64,000 nt of DNA from Streptomyces sp. A2-16 (GCF_018128905.1 NZ_CP063808.1:7936001-8000000), one strand, 5' to 3'; numbered from the stretch's first letter, positions 24,825 to 33,976 are shown. The notes: generated from the letters alone by a model not told the origin. Numbers and translations: made by a program.

Positions 24825-26053
24825 CACACCTCCACCTGACCGCGGGGGCGGCCGGGTCCCTCACCGGTCTGAGCATCCCCTTCTGGCTGCCGGGTCTGGT
24901 CCTCGGAGCGGCCCTGGCGATCAAGCTGCCCAGCATCGTCAAGCTGTGGCGGGACCCGCTGCTGCGTGCCGTGGGCGGCCTGCTGCTGTTCGCCTGCGCG
25001 GTGTTCGTGTTCGCGGCCCCGAGCACCATCGCCTGGACGAACCGGGTCACCGGGGTCCCGAACATCGCCGCGCCCTGGGTGTACTCACTGCTCACCGCGT
25101 TGTGCGCGTCCTGGCTGCTGCTGGTCGTGCACTGGCGCGACGGCCGCAGCGAGCACCACGCCCGGACCCGGCGGGCGACCCGGTGGGTGGTCTGCGTGTA
25201 CGCGGGCGTGGTCGTCGTGATGTGGGTGCTGTTCGCCCTGGCCGACGTACCCGTGGAGCGGATCCGGGACCTGGACACCTACTACGCCGGCACGCCGTAC
25301 ATGCGCGAGCTGATCCTGCTCTACCTGCTCGCGCACACCGTGGCCAGCCTGATCACGTCCGGGCTGGTGTGGAACTGGATCCGCACCACCGGCCTCGACG
25401 CCTGGCTGCGCTGGGGGCTGCGGTTCCTCGGGATCGGCTTCGCGACGAACCTGCTCTTCAGCGCCGCCAAGCTCACCGCCGTCGTGGCCCGTTGGACCGG
25501 GCACGACCTGGACTGGCTCAACACCAACATCGCACCGGCCGCCGCCTGCGTCGCCGCCACCCTGGTCGCGGTCGGCTTCATCGTCCCGCACGCCGGCCAG
25601 TACCTCCACGAGCGCTGGCTGGTCCGGCGCCGCCACCGTGACCTCAGGGCCCTGGCCCGGCTGATGCGGACCGTCGCCGGCAGCCGCGAGCCGCTCGCCC
25701 TGCGCGCCACCGCCGAGATGCGGCTGATCCGCCGCGAGACCTTCATCCGCGACGCGCTGCTCCAGCTGTCCCGGTTCATCGACGAGGACCTGCGCGTGCG
25801 GGCCTACGACACCGCGCTCGCCCTCGGCTTCGAGCGCGGCCGGGCCCAGGCCCTCGCCGCCGCCGTGACCATCCTGGACGCCGTCGAGGCCGGCCGGCGG
25901 GCGCCGGACCCCGAGGGCGACGGCGACCCCGACACCACGTACCTGCTCCAGGAGATCGCGGCCGTGTCCGAGGTCCTGCGCAGCCCCGACGAGATCAAGG
26001 CGGTACGCGCCCGCGCGACCGTCCCGGCAGAGAGCATGTCCACGCATGACTGA
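24821..26053 (+). CDS. MAB_1171c-type seven-TM membrane protein with cytosolic C-terminal domain
   Basis: A 410-residue protein. About seven hydrophobic helices occupy residues 15-255 (such as LLRAVGGLLLFACAVFVFAA and WVVCVYAGVVVVMWVLFAL). A cytosolic helical domain of about 150 residues follows with RRHRDLRALARLMRTVAG and RETFIRDALLQLSRFID. This layout matches the actinobacterial MAB_1171c family, called putative transporters but without proven substrate. The GTG start overlaps the TGA of the peptidase gene, and the end overlaps the FAD oxidoreductase gene by 8 bp. Three overlapping genes of this order suggest one functional unit. Confidence 0.8.
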   Translation: MTHLHLTAGAAGSLTGLSIPFWLPGLVLGAALAIKLPSIVKLWRDPLLRAVGGLLLFACAVFVFAAPSTIAWTNRVTGVPNIAAPWVYSLLTALCASWLLLVVHWRDGRSEHHARTRRATRWVVCVYAGVVVVMWVLFALADVPVERIRDLDTYYAGTPYMRELILLYLLAHTVASLITSGLVWNWIRTTGLDAWLRWGLRFLGIGFATNLLFSAAKLTAVVARWTGHDLDWLNTNIAPAAACVAATLVAVGFIVPHAGQYLHERWLVRRRHRDLRALARLMRTVAGSREPLALRATAEMRLIRRETFIRDALLQLSRFIDEDLRVRAYDTALALGFERGRAQALAAAVTILDAVEAGRRAPDPEGDGDPDTTYLLQEIAAVSEVLRSPDEIKAVRARATVPAESMSTHD

Positions 26054-27458
26054 ACGTCCCGACCCCGCGAGAGTCGCCGTCGTCCTCGGGGGATCCCACA
26101 CCGGCATGCTCGCGGCGGCCGCGCTGACGGGCCTCGCCGACCGGGTGGTCGTCGTGGAGCGCGACGGACTGCCCGAGGGGCCGGCCCCGCGCAAAGGGCT
26201 GCCGCAGGCCCGGCACGCCCACATGCTGTGGTCGGGCGGTGTACGGGCGATGGAGGAGCTGCTGCCGGGCATCACCGGCACGCTCCTGGCCGCCGGGGCG
26301 CGGCGGGCGCCGGTCACCACCGACATGGTCGTCCACTCGGCCCACGGCTGGTTCCGGCGCTGGCCCGAGTCCCACCACGTGATCCTGGCCGGCCGGGACC
26401 TGCTGGACGCCACGGTCCGGGCACGGGTCCTCGCGGACGAACGGGTCGAGATGCTCGGCGGCGCGGAGGCGCTGGGACTGGTGGGCGGCGCGGAAGCCGT
26501 CACCGGGGTCCGGGTGCGGGAGGCCGACGGGCGCGAGAGCACCATCGAGGCGGGGACGGTCGTGGACGCCACCGGACGATCCTCCGGAGCGCCCCGCTGG
26601 CTGACGGAACTCGGGCTGCCCGCGCCGGAGCGGCGCGAGGTCGACTCGGGCCTGGCCTACGCGAGCCGCCTCTACCTCGCCCCCGAACAGGCCCGCGACG
26701 GCTTCCCCGTCGTCAGCGTCCAGCCCGACGCCCGCATGCCCGGACCGGGCCGGTCGGGCTTCCTGCTGCCGATCGAGGACGGCCGCTGGATCGCCACCCT
26801 CAACGGCACCCGCGGCGGCGAACCCACCCCCGCCGACGCCTCGGGCGAGGACTTCGTGCGCTTCGCCCGCGAGGAACTCAGACATCCGCTGATCGGCGAC
26901 CTGCTCGCCCGCGCCGAGCCGCTGTCCGAGGTCGCCTTCACCCGTACGACGGTCAACCGGCGCCACTTCTACGAGCGGGCGGCGGCCTGGCCCGACAACT
27001 TCACGGTGCTCGGCGACGCGTTGGCCGCGTACAACCCGATCTACGGGCACGGCCTGGCCGTCGGCGCCCAGAGCGCGCTGATCCTGCGGGACCTGACCCG
27101 GCGGCACGGGTTCGGGGCGGCCGGGCTGTCCCGTCGGGTGCAGAAGGCGGTGGCCCGGCCGGTGGGGGCGGCGTGGGACCTGGCCACCGGGCAGGACGTC
27201 TTCTATCCCGGGGCGACGGAGAACGGGCCGACCGTGCGGGACCGGCTTGTGGCCGCGTACGTCTCCCGCCTCATGCGCACGGCCACGGGGAACGGCCGTA
27301 TCGCCCGCCGCGTCACCGACGTGACGTCACTGGAGCGGCGGGCGGAGGTACTGCTGACACCGGCCGTGCTGCTGGCGGCGGTGCGGGGGCCGTTGAAACC
27401 GGCGTTGGCCGAACCGCCTCTGACCGCCGAGGAGTTGAAGAAGGCGGGCCTTCAGTAG
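26046..27458 (+). CDS. FAD-dependent monooxygenase/oxidoreductase
   Basis: A 470-residue flavoprotein of the group A hydroxylase/geranylgeranyl-reductase-like class. The Rossmann start is VAVVLGGSHTGMLAAAAL, with acidic strand end VVVVERD. The internal VVDATGRSS and the late NFTVLGDALAAYNPIYGHG (FAD ribityl-binding GD motif, then a Pro-containing turn) are typical. Substrate is unknown; the last about 90 residues have no clear match. The gene overlaps the MAB_1171c-like gene by 8 bp, so it belongs to the peptidase, membrane protein, oxidoreductase unit. Confidence 0.85.
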   Translation: MTERPDPARVAVVLGGSHTGMLAAAALTGLADRVVVVERDGLPEGPAPRKGLPQARHAHMLWSGGVRAMEELLPGITGTLLAAGARRAPVTTDMVVHSAHGWFRRWPESHHVILAGRDLLDATVRARVLADERVEMLGGAEALGLVGGAEAVTGVRVREADGRESTIEAGTVVDATGRSSGAPRWLTELGLPAPERREVDSGLAYASRLYLAPEQARDGFPVVSVQPDARMPGPGRSGFLLPIEDGRWIATLNGTRGGEPTPADASGEDFVRFAREELRHPLIGDLLARAEPLSEVAFTRTTVNRRHFYERAAAWPDNFTVLGDALAAYNPIYGHGLAVGAQSALILRDLTRRHGFGAAGLSRRVQKAVARPVGAAWDLATGQDVFYPGATENGPTVRDRLVAAYVSRLMRTATGNGRIARRVTDVTSLERRAEVLLTPAVLLAAVRGPLKPALAEPPLTAEELKKAGLQ

Positions 27459-27475
27459 CCATCGGTGGCCGTCGG

Positions 27476-28324
27476 TCAGCCCGCGAACGACGGCTGCTGC
27501 ACGCCCTTGCCCGCACCCGGCACCACCAGCAGTGAGCCCGCCACCGGGTGCGGGGCGTCCAGGCCCACCCGGGCCGTGGTGATGTACAGGTCGGTCAGGT
27601 CCGGGCCGCCGAACGCGCACGCGGTGACGCGTGGGGTCGGGAGAGTGATCACCCGGTCCAGCTCGCCGTCGGGCGTGTAGCGGCGGACCGCTGCCCCGTC
27701 CCACAGCGCGACCCACACGCACCCGTCGGCGTCGACGGTGAGCCCGTCCGGGAAGCCAGCGCCGTCCTCGATCTCGACGAAGGTCCGGCGGCCGGAGACC
27801 TGCCCGTTCTCGTGGTCGAGGACGTCGACGCGGCGGGTGGGCGAGTCGACGTAGTACATGAGCCGGCCGTCCGGGCTCCATCCGGTGCCGTTGCTGACGG
27901 CCACGTCGTCGAGGACGGTGCGGTGCGTGCCGTCAGCCGTGACACGGGACAGGGTGCCGCCGCCCGGGGCCTCGTCGTAGCGCATGGTGCCGGCCCACAG
28001 CGAACCGTCGGGGGCGACGGCGGCGTCGTTGGCCCGGCGGCCGGGGACGGGTTCGTGGTGGAGCCAGCGGAAGGAGCCGTCGGGGTCCAGCAGGGCCACG
28101 CCGTCCCGCAGGTTGAGGACGAGCCCGCCGCCCGCGCGCGGCTTGACGGCACCGATGTGCTGGTCGAGGACGCGGACCGTGCGGTGGCCGGAGACGGGGT
28201 CGTAGGTGTGCAGCCGGGCTCCGAGGATGTCGATCCACAGGAGCCGCTCGCCGTCCCACGTGGGCCCCTCACCGAGGGCGGCCTGGGCGCGCACGGCGAC
28301 CTCGTACGTCGTGATGCGGGTCAT
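27476..28324 (-). CDS. SMP-30/gluconolactonase family lactonase
   Basis: A 282-residue six-bladed beta-propeller of the SMP-30 family, which hydrolyses sugar lactones using one divalent metal. Visible signatures are GEGPTWDGERLLWIDI with the first Glu ligand, NDAAVAPDGSLWAGTM, SNGTGWSPDGRLMYYVDS and DGLTVDADGCVWVA, supplying Glu, Asn, Asn and Asp metal ligands. The ATG overlaps the stop of the IclR gene (ATGA), so both are made from one transcript. With arabinan genes around, an arabinonolactonase role in oxidative arabinose catabolism is possible, but no dehydrogenase or dehydratase is seen. Confidence 0.92.
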   Translation of the reverse strand: MTRITTYEVAVRAQAALGEGPTWDGERLLWIDILGARLHTYDPVSGHRTVRVLDQHIGAVKPRAGGGLVLNLRDGVALLDPDGSFRWLHHEPVPGRRANDAAVAPDGSLWAGTMRYDEAPGGGTLSRVTADGTHRTVLDDVAVSNGTGWSPDGRLMYYVDSPTRRVDVLDHENGQVSGRRTFVEIEDGAGFPDGLTVDADGCVWVALWDGAAVRRYTPDGELDRVITLPTPRVTACAFGGPDLTDLYITTARVGLDAPHPVAGSLLVVPGAGKGVQQPSFAG

Positions 28325-29094
28325 CCCACGCTCCGGTGGCCGAGACGCTCGGACAGTTCGGCGGCGCCCTTGGCGGCCAGCTGCTCCAGCTCGCCGCGGC
28401 GGTCGTCGCTCCAGCGGATCATCGGCACGGAGATGGAGAGCGCGGCGACGACCTGCCCGGTGCGGTCGCGGACCGGCGCGGCCACGCAGGAGACGTCCGG
28501 GTTGGACTCGCGGTTCTCGACGGCGATACCGCGCTGCCGGATCTCGTCGAGGGCCTCGCGCAGGGCGGCCGGGTCGGTGATGCTGTTGGGCGTCATGGCC
28601 GCGAGCGTGCCGTCCTCCGGGATGCGGGAGGCGAGCTGCGGCTCGGGGAGGGAGGCGAGGAGCATCTTGCCGACGGAGGTGCAGTGCGCGGGCAGCCGGC
28701 GCCCGGCGGCCGACACCATCCGCACCGCGTGCGTGGAGTCGACCTTGGCGATGTAGATGACGTCGGTGCCCTCCAGGATCGCCACGTGTACGGTCTCGTC
28801 GCAGGTCTCGGCGACGGACCGGGCGACCTGCTGGCCCTCGGCGGCGAGGTCGAGCTGCTCGGCGTACCGGCTGCCGAGCTGGTAGGGCCGCACCCCGAGC
28901 CGGTAGCGTCCCGGCTGGCCGGGGACCTGGACGATGTACGACCGGGCGGCGAGAGTGGTCACCAGCTCGTGCACGGTGGTGCGCGGCAGTTGGAGCTTGC
29001 GCACGATGTCGGGGGCGGAGAGCGTCCCGTCTCCGTCGAGGAAGAGCTCGAGAATGTCGAGAGCCCGGGTCACGGCAGGTACAAGGCGTCCCAC
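28321..29094 (-). CDS. IclR family transcriptional regulator
   Basis: A 257-residue regulator. The winged helix-turn-helix is at residues about 8-70 (TRALDILELFLDG, IVRKLQLPRTTVHELVTTLAA), followed by the IclR effector domain with AHCTSVGKMLLA and CVAAPVRDRTGQVVAALSIS. It probably senses a sugar acid or lactone and controls the overlapping SMP-30 gene. GTG 29094 is preceded by GAGGGGGCC. A 27-bp dyad with an AT-rich core lies 29 bp upstream and may be its own operator. Confidence 0.93.
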   Translation of the reverse strand: MGRLVPAVTRALDILELFLDGDGTLSAPDIVRKLQLPRTTVHELVTTLAARSYIVQVPGQPGRYRLGVRPYQLGSRYAEQLDLAAEGQQVARSVAETCDETVHVAILEGTDVIYIAKVDSTHAVRMVSAAGRRLPAHCTSVGKMLLASLPEPQLASRIPEDGTLAAMTPNSITDPAALREALDEIRQRGIAVENRESNPDVSCVAAPVRDRTGQVVAALSISVPMIRWSDDRRGELEQLAAKGAAELSERLGHRSVG

Positions 29095-29122
29095 AACCGG
29101 CCCCCTCCCTTTGCGTCTAAGG

Positions 29123-29149
29123 CGTCTGCGTTCGAAATTTCAACAGACG
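29123..29149. promoter_or_regulatory. Nested dyad upstream of IclR gene, candidate operator
   Basis: Outer arms CGTCTG (29123-29128) and CAGACG (29144-29149) flank the AT-rich inner palindrome GAAATTTC within TTCGAAATTTCAA. IclR-family operators are often AT-rich palindromes of 13-15 bp with a TTTC/GAAA character, which matches the inner part. Autoregulation is an inference. Confidence 0.5.
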
Positions 29150-29249
29150 ATCGGCATAACGAACACAGGCTAGCGACAGGCTGTTTCCCCGGGCAATGGG
29201 AAAGGGGGACGTTGACCCACTCCGTGTGCGGCACGTCACACTGGGTCGA

Positions 29250-30473
29250 TCACGCCAGCTCCCCCCGCAACCGCCGGGCCCGCAGCACCAGCTCCAGTTC
29301 GAAGCGTCGGTCCGGGTCGTCTATCTCGTCGCCCCAGAGCTCGCGGATCTGGCGGAGGCGGTAGCGGACGGTCTGGGGGTGGACTCCCAGGCGGGCGGCC
29401 ACTTCCGGGGCTCCGCCCCGTGTCTCCAGCCAGGCGAGCAGGGTCTCCGCGAGGCGGCGACCGTGGGTGGGGCCGCAGTGGCGCAGGGGGGCCAGGCAGC
29501 GCAGGGCCAGGTCGTCGATGAGTTCCTCCGGCTGGAGGAGGACCAGGGCCTCGGTGTGTTCGGTGCAGTACAGGACCTCCCCGGCGGGGAGCAGGTCGCG
29601 TTCCATCAGGCGTACGGCCGCCTCGGCCCAGCGCAGCGACTTCGCCGCGTCGGCGAGCGCGACCGGGGGGCCGATCGCGCCCGCCCAGCCGGTCAGGGCC
29701 CGGTGCAGGAGTTCGGGGCGGCCCGCCGCGTCCGGTTCCGGGACGACCATGCGGGGCTGTTCGTAGTCCATGTCCAGCAGGACGCCCTGGCCCACCGCGG
29801 GGGGCACCGACTCCCGGGCCGGGCGGAGGAGGACGCCGACCGCCACCTTCTTCGGCAGGGGCCAGCCGATGCGGGCCGCGCGTTCGGTCAGCGCGTCCGC
29901 CGGATCGCCCCGGTGGCGTTCGGCGAGGAGTAACTCCATGAGGCGGCGCTGCAGGCGCAGGCGTTCGCCCGCCTGCCGGGCCGCCGCCTCGGCGTAGCCG
30001 CGGACCGACTGGTCGACCAGGCCGTCGAGATACTCGTAGCCCGCGTCGACCAGCTCGTACATCGCCGGCGGCGGGATCTCGACCCGCTGGCCGATGTCGG
30101 CGAATCGGCGCCAGGCCAGGCGTACGCCCATGCGGTAGATCGCCTGGAGGGAATCCAGGCTGCGGCCGTTCAGTCCCTCGCCCCTGCCGAACTCCTGGAA
30201 GACGCCGGGCGGGACCGTCGGGCGGCCCTCCGCCGTCTCCAGGTGCTGGACGAAGACCTCGATCGCGCGGCGGATGCCGACCAGCGCCATCGGTTCCCCC
30301 GAGTCGTCCAGGACCACCGGCAGATGGGGGTACTCGCGGCGGATCTCGCGCAGGATCTCCTCCGCGAGGGCCGGCGCCTCGGACATGGCGATGGCCGCGA
30401 AGCGGCGGACCTGGAGACGGGGAACGTCATGCCAGGCCGAGCGGGCGTTCACGGCTGCCGGGCGGGCGGCCAC
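29250..30473 (-). CDS. PucR/CdaR-type helix-turn-helix regulator
   Basis: A 407-residue regulator. The N-terminal two thirds is a helical and GGDEF-like region typical of actinobacterial PucR relatives (EEILREIRREYPHLPVVLDD, then LLLAERHRGDPADALTERA). The C-terminus is the PucR HTH_30 domain: LLAWLETRGGAPEVAARLGVHPQTVRYRLRQI. No membrane or signal segment. GTG 30473 is preceded by GGGGAG and begins 3 bp after the stop of the small membrane protein gene, so they are co-transcribed. The target genes are unknown; none of the usual purine genes is near. Confidence 0.88.
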   Translation of the reverse strand: MAARPAAVNARSAWHDVPRLQVRRFAAIAMSEAPALAEEILREIRREYPHLPVVLDDSGEPMALVGIRRAIEVFVQHLETAEGRPTVPPGVFQEFGRGEGLNGRSLDSLQAIYRMGVRLAWRRFADIGQRVEIPPPAMYELVDAGYEYLDGLVDQSVRGYAEAAARQAGERLRLQRRLMELLLAERHRGDPADALTERAARIGWPLPKKVAVGVLLRPARESVPPAVGQGVLLDMDYEQPRMVVPEPDAAGRPELLHRALTGWAGAIGPPVALADAAKSLRWAEAAVRLMERDLLPAGEVLYCTEHTEALVLLQPEELIDDLALRCLAPLRHCGPTHGRRLAETLLAWLETRGGAPEVAARLGVHPQTVRYRLRQIRELWGDEIDDPDRRFELELVLRARRLRGELA

Positions 30474-30476
30474 AGG

Positions 30477-30629
30477 TCAACTCCCCTGGTCCGCTTGCTC
30501 GTAGGTGATCAAAGGTGTGTTGGGCTGCTCGGGCGTCGCCTCCAGCAGCGCGACGATGCCGAGTGCGGCACCGAGGGCGAGCAGTGCGGCGACCACGACG
30601 GTCAGTGCGGCGGCGAGCAGTCTGGACAT
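30477..30629 (-). CDS. 50-residue single-pass membrane protein (possibly DUF2613-like)
   Basis: A small protein: short basic N-terminus (MSRLL), one hydrophobic helix (AAALTVVVAALLALGAALGIVALL) and a polar tail (PEQPNTPLITYEQADQGS). The tail is probably outside. It resembles the small DUF2613 membrane proteins of mycobacteria in length and layout, which I note with low certainty. An in-frame upstream ATG at 30680 would add a non-membrane stretch lying in the promoter region of the divergent DUF3068 gene, so 30629 is preferred. It sits 3 bp before the PucR-type gene. Confidence 0.65.
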   Translation of the reverse strand: MSRLLAAALTVVVAALLALGAALGIVALLEATPEQPNTPLITYEQADQGS

Positions 30630-30746
30630 CGCAGGGGCAGCCTCTCTCGAGCGGCTCGGTCCGGTGTCCCACCCCAGCATCCAAGCCCGGTACCCACCCT
30701 GCCTGTCGACCCAGTGTCGACATCACATTGACAATCCGTCAAGACA

Positions 30747-30775
30747 TTGACACCCCGTGCCAAGACGCCTACGGT
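30747..30775 (+). promoter_or_regulatory. Consensus promoter of the DUF3068 gene
   Basis: TTGACA and TACGGT are separated by exactly 17 bp, with about 56 bp to the DUF3068 start codon. The motif ACATTGACA occurs twice, 20 bp apart (30724 and 30744). The first copy forms a small dyad TTGAC-AATCC-GTCAA that may bind a regulator. Confidence 0.75.
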
Positions 30776-30830
30776 CTGCGGCCCATAGAGCGGCCCGAAC
30801 TCCGTCATCTCACGCCCCAGGAGTGTCCGG

Positions 30831-31820
30831 ATGCGCCGTACAGCCTCTCCAATCTCCCTGATTCTGCTGGGACTCGGCACGTTTCTGCTGGTACTGGCGC
30901 CGCTGCTCGCGTGGTACGTGGCACCGCGAGCGGCCGTGAATCCGATCGACATCGACCAGACCGCGGTCTACCGCGGCACGGGCAGCGTCTTCGACACCGA
31001 GGAACTGGAGACGGTTCCCGGACAGCGGATCACCGTCACCCAGCGGGTGCGCGGCAACGTCCAGGACAGCGAGCGCAGCGGCCGGGCCGCGGTGTGGGAC
31101 GTCACCACCACCGTCGACACCGACAAGTCGCTGCCGGCCGCGGACCCGCACGACGCCCTGGAGTTCATCCCGCACCGCTGGGTCATGGACCGGAAGACGA
31201 CCAAGCCGGTGCACTGCTGCGGCGAGAAGCCGTACATCGAGGGCGAGGCCTATCTGAAGTTCCCCTTTGACGTGCAGCGACGCTCCTACCAGTGGTGGGA
31301 CAACTCCCTGGGTTCGACGGTGACGTTGCGCTACCAGGGTACGAAGAAGGTTCAGGGGTACACGGGTTACCGGTTCACCGGCACGGTCGCCCCGGCGAAG
31401 GTCGGGACGCGGCTCGTGCCGGGCACGATCGTGGACGAGCCCGACCGGCCGCAGGTGCTGGCCGAGGAGTGGTACTCCAACCACGGCATCGAGCTGGTCG
31501 TGGACCAGCGCACCGGCCGGGTCGTCTACGCGCAGGTGGGCCCGAAGCGCACCCTGCGGGCGCCCGGCGCGAAGAAGGACGCCGTGGTCCTGCTGGACAG
31601 CCGGAGGATCGCGTTCACGACCGCGACCCAGAAGGAGGCCGTGCGGCTGGCCAAGCGGGACAGCGGACAGCTGCGCGCGGTGGGCGAGACCTTGCCGATC
31701 GGGGCGGCTGTGGCTGGATTCGTACTGGCTGCCGTGGGGGGCGTTTTGGTGGTACGGGGACGCAGGCGCCCCGAGTCCACCGATATGAGCGAAACGCCCC
31801 AGCCCGTTCTTACGATGTGA
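30831..31820 (+). CDS. DUF3068 (PorA-like fold) membrane-anchored protein
   Basis: A 329-residue protein with a transmembrane helix at each end: SLILLGLGTFLLVLAPLLAWYV near the N-terminus and IGAAVAGFVLAAVGGVLVV near the C-terminus. The extracytoplasmic part between them is beta-rich (VYRGTGSVFDT, WWDNSLGSTVTLRY, GYTGYRFTGTV, GIELVVDQRTGRVVYAQ). This is the DUF3068 pattern of actinobacteria, where it is linked to cell-envelope genes. AGGAG precedes the ATG by 6 bases. It lies 192 bp upstream of the glycosyltransferase operon and is probably related to it. Confidence 0.87.
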   Translation: MRRTASPISLILLGLGTFLLVLAPLLAWYVAPRAAVNPIDIDQTAVYRGTGSVFDTEELETVPGQRITVTQRVRGNVQDSERSGRAAVWDVTTTVDTDKSLPAADPHDALEFIPHRWVMDRKTTKPVHCCGEKPYIEGEAYLKFPFDVQRRSYQWWDNSLGSTVTLRYQGTKKVQGYTGYRFTGTVAPAKVGTRLVPGTIVDEPDRPQVLAEEWYSNHGIELVVDQRTGRVVYAQVGPKRTLRAPGAKKDAVVLLDSRRIAFTTATQKEAVRLAKRDSGQLRAVGETLPIGAAVAGFVLAAVGGVLVVRGRRRPESTDMSETPQPVLTM

Positions 31821-32012
31821 CTGGACGTCAGCTCTAATAAGGCCCGAAATTGTCACGTGCGTGAGTAGCCAGGGCGTTCGGGTGGGCGAAAACTGTGCCA
31901 CCCCACCCGAGCACAACCCGTCCACACCCTCCTCCTAGGAAACGCTCAGTCCCCCCACAACCAGCCTGAAAACACTGCTGAGTTCCGCACCCTGAGACGA
32001 GTTGGAGCACCC

Positions 32013-33218
32013 ATGCCCCAGCACGTGCCCCATCCGCTGTGGACGTCTCCCCAGGCGTCGCAGTGGCAACCCTCATCGCACGCCCCACAGAACGCCCCAC
32101 AGCACACCTCGCAGCACTCGTCGGCGCTCCCCCCACCTCCGCGCCGAATCGTTTTTCTCGCCCACCGTGACCTGGACAATCCGGCCGCCGGCGGCTCCGA
32201 GCTCCTCGTCGACCGGCTCGCCGACGGACTGACCCGGCTCGGCCACCAGGTGACCCTGCTGTGCGGAGGCCCGGCCTCCTACCGGGACTACCGGGTCGTG
32301 TCGGCGGGCGGCGAGTTCGGCCACTACCTGCGCGCCCGTACGGCCTTCGCCCGCCAGGTCGGCGAGACCGACCTGCTGGTCGAGGTCTGCAACGGCATGC
32401 CGTACCTCGCGCCCCTGTGGCACCACGGCCCCACCCTGTGCCTGGTCAACCATGTGCACACCGACCTGTGGAAGATGCGGTTCGGCGGGCCCCTGGCCCC
32501 GGCGGCCCGGATCGGCCGAAGACTCGAACACTGGGCGCTGGCCGGTGCGGCGGCCCGGCACCGGAGTCTGCTGGTCGCCGTGTCTCCGTCCACGGCTCAC
32601 GCCCTGCGCGCGATCGGAGTCGAACGGGACCGCATCCGGGTCGTGCACAACGGCGTCGAGGAACCCGAACCCCTGGTCCGCCGCTCACCGGAGCCGCTCT
32701 TCGTGGCCGTGGGCCGGCTGGTCGAGTACAAGCGGATCGATCTGCTGCTGAGACTCTGGGAGCGGGTGCGGCCGGTGACCGGAGGCCGGCTGGTGATCGT
32801 CGGTGACGGTCCCGAGCGGGCACGTCTGGAGCAACTCGCCGGTCCTGGCGTGGAGTTCACCGGGCATGTGTCTGAGGCGGAGAAGCACCGGCTGCTGTGC
32901 GAGGCGTGGTTGCTGCTCCATCCGTCCGCCGTGGAGGGGTGGGGGCTGGTGGTCACCGAGGCGGCCACTCGGAAGACGCCGACCGTCGCCTTCGACGTGC
33001 CCGGGCTGCGGGACTCCGTCGTGGACGGGGAGACCGGGGTCCTGGCGCGGGGCGAGTCGTCGTTCGCCGCCGCCTGGTGCACGCTCGCCCTGTCGGGACA
33101 TCGCCGTGAAGCCATGGGCAAGGCCGCTCGGGATCGCGCGGCCCGTTATCGCTGGCACCGGACTGTCAGACAGTTCCGGGCTGTCGCTTCGGAGGCGGTG
33201 AGGGGCTGGGGGCCGTGA
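32013..33218 (+). CDS. GT4 family glycosyltransferase
   Basis: A 401-residue GT-B enzyme. After a Pro/Gln/His-rich N-terminal about 45 residues comes RRIVFLAHRDLDNPAAGGSELLVDRLADGL (acceptor domain, with the Gly-Gly-Ser loop), VVHNGVEEP, FVAVGRLVEYKRIDLLL and the donor-binding EGWGLVVTEAATRKTPTVA with the EX7E Glu pair. It probably adds a nucleotide-sugar donated residue to a lipid or sugar acceptor at the inner face of the membrane. It is first in a run of nine overlapping genes ending at 42943; the next gene starts on its stop (GTGA). Confidence 0.92.
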   Translation: MPQHVPHPLWTSPQASQWQPSSHAPQNAPQHTSQHSSALPPPPRRIVFLAHRDLDNPAAGGSELLVDRLADGLTRLGHQVTLLCGGPASYRDYRVVSAGGEFGHYLRARTAFARQVGETDLLVEVCNGMPYLAPLWHHGPTLCLVNHVHTDLWKMRFGGPLAPAARIGRRLEHWALAGAAARHRSLLVAVSPSTAHALRAIGVERDRIRVVHNGVEEPEPLVRRSPEPLFVAVGRLVEYKRIDLLLRLWERVRPVTGGRLVIVGDGPERARLEQLAGPGVEFTGHVSEAEKHRLLCEAWLLLHPSAVEGWGLVVTEAATRKTPTVAFDVPGLRDSVVDGETGVLARGESSFAAAWCTLALSGHRREAMGKAARDRAARYRWHRTVRQFRAVASEAVRGWGP

Positions 33219-33976
33219 GGCGGCCCGGGGCGGCGAAGGCCGAGGCGAAGGCGAAGGATCCCTCGTTCCGGCGTTCCCTCGCCCTCTTCCGGGCCTTCAT
33301 GCGGGAGCAGGACGACCCCGAGTCCTGCTACGCGCTGCTCGCCCGTGACGCCGTCGACCAGGTCGAGGCCTACGACGGTCCCGTCGCCGGACGCACGGTC
33401 GTCGATGTCGGCGGAGGCAGCGGGTACTTCACCGCGGAGTTCCGCAGACGGGGCGCGGACGCCTTCCTCTTCGAACCGGATCCCGCGGAACTGGGCGAGA
33501 AACCGCCCGACTCCACCGTGATCGCCGACGGCTACCTGCTGCCCCTCAGGGACGCGGTCGCCGACGTCACGTTCTCCTCCAACGTCCTGGAGCACGTGGC
33601 CGATCCGGAGATCTTCCTCAGTGAGCTCGTCCGGGTCACCCGGCCCGGTGGGCTGATCTACGTGTCGTTCACCAACTGGCTGTCCCCGTGGGGCGGTCAC
33701 GAGTGGGCGCCCTGGCACTACCTGGGTGCCGAGCGGGCCCGCGCCCGCTACCGGCGCCGTACCGGAAAGGCCGCCAAGCACACCCTCGGCGAGAACCTGT
33801 TCGCCGTGCACGTCGGCCCGACCCTGCGGCGGGTGCGTGCCCGGGACGACATCACGGTCGTCTCGGCGCGCTCCCGCTACTGGCCCTTCCTCGCGGAGAC
33901 CGTCGTCAGGGCTCCCGGCATCCGCGAGGTCGCCACCTGGAACCTCCTCCTCATCCTCCGGCGGTGTCCACCATGA
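33215..33976 (+). CDS. Class I SAM-dependent methyltransferase
   Basis: A 253-residue Methyltransf_11/25-type enzyme. Motif I is VVDVGGGSGYFTAEF, the acidic strand-2 end is FLFEPD, and motif III-like FSSNVLEHVADPEIFLSEL is present. The substrate is unknown; in this operon a lipid- or glycan-linked acceptor is plausible. A basic stretch (ARARYRRRTGKAAKHT) could face the membrane surface. The GTG start overlaps the glycosyltransferase stop, and the gene ends overlapping the AftD-like gene. Confidence 0.9.
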   Translation: MRRPGAAKAEAKAKDPSFRRSLALFRAFMREQDDPESCYALLARDAVDQVEAYDGPVAGRTVVDVGGGSGYFTAEFRRRGADAFLFEPDPAELGEKPPDSTVIADGYLLPLRDAVADVTFSSNVLEHVADPEIFLSELVRVTRPGGLIYVSFTNWLSPWGGHEWAPWHYLGAERARARYRRRTGKAAKHTLGENLFAVHVGPTLRRVRARDDITVVSARSRYWPFLAETVVRAPGIREVATWNLLLILRRCPP

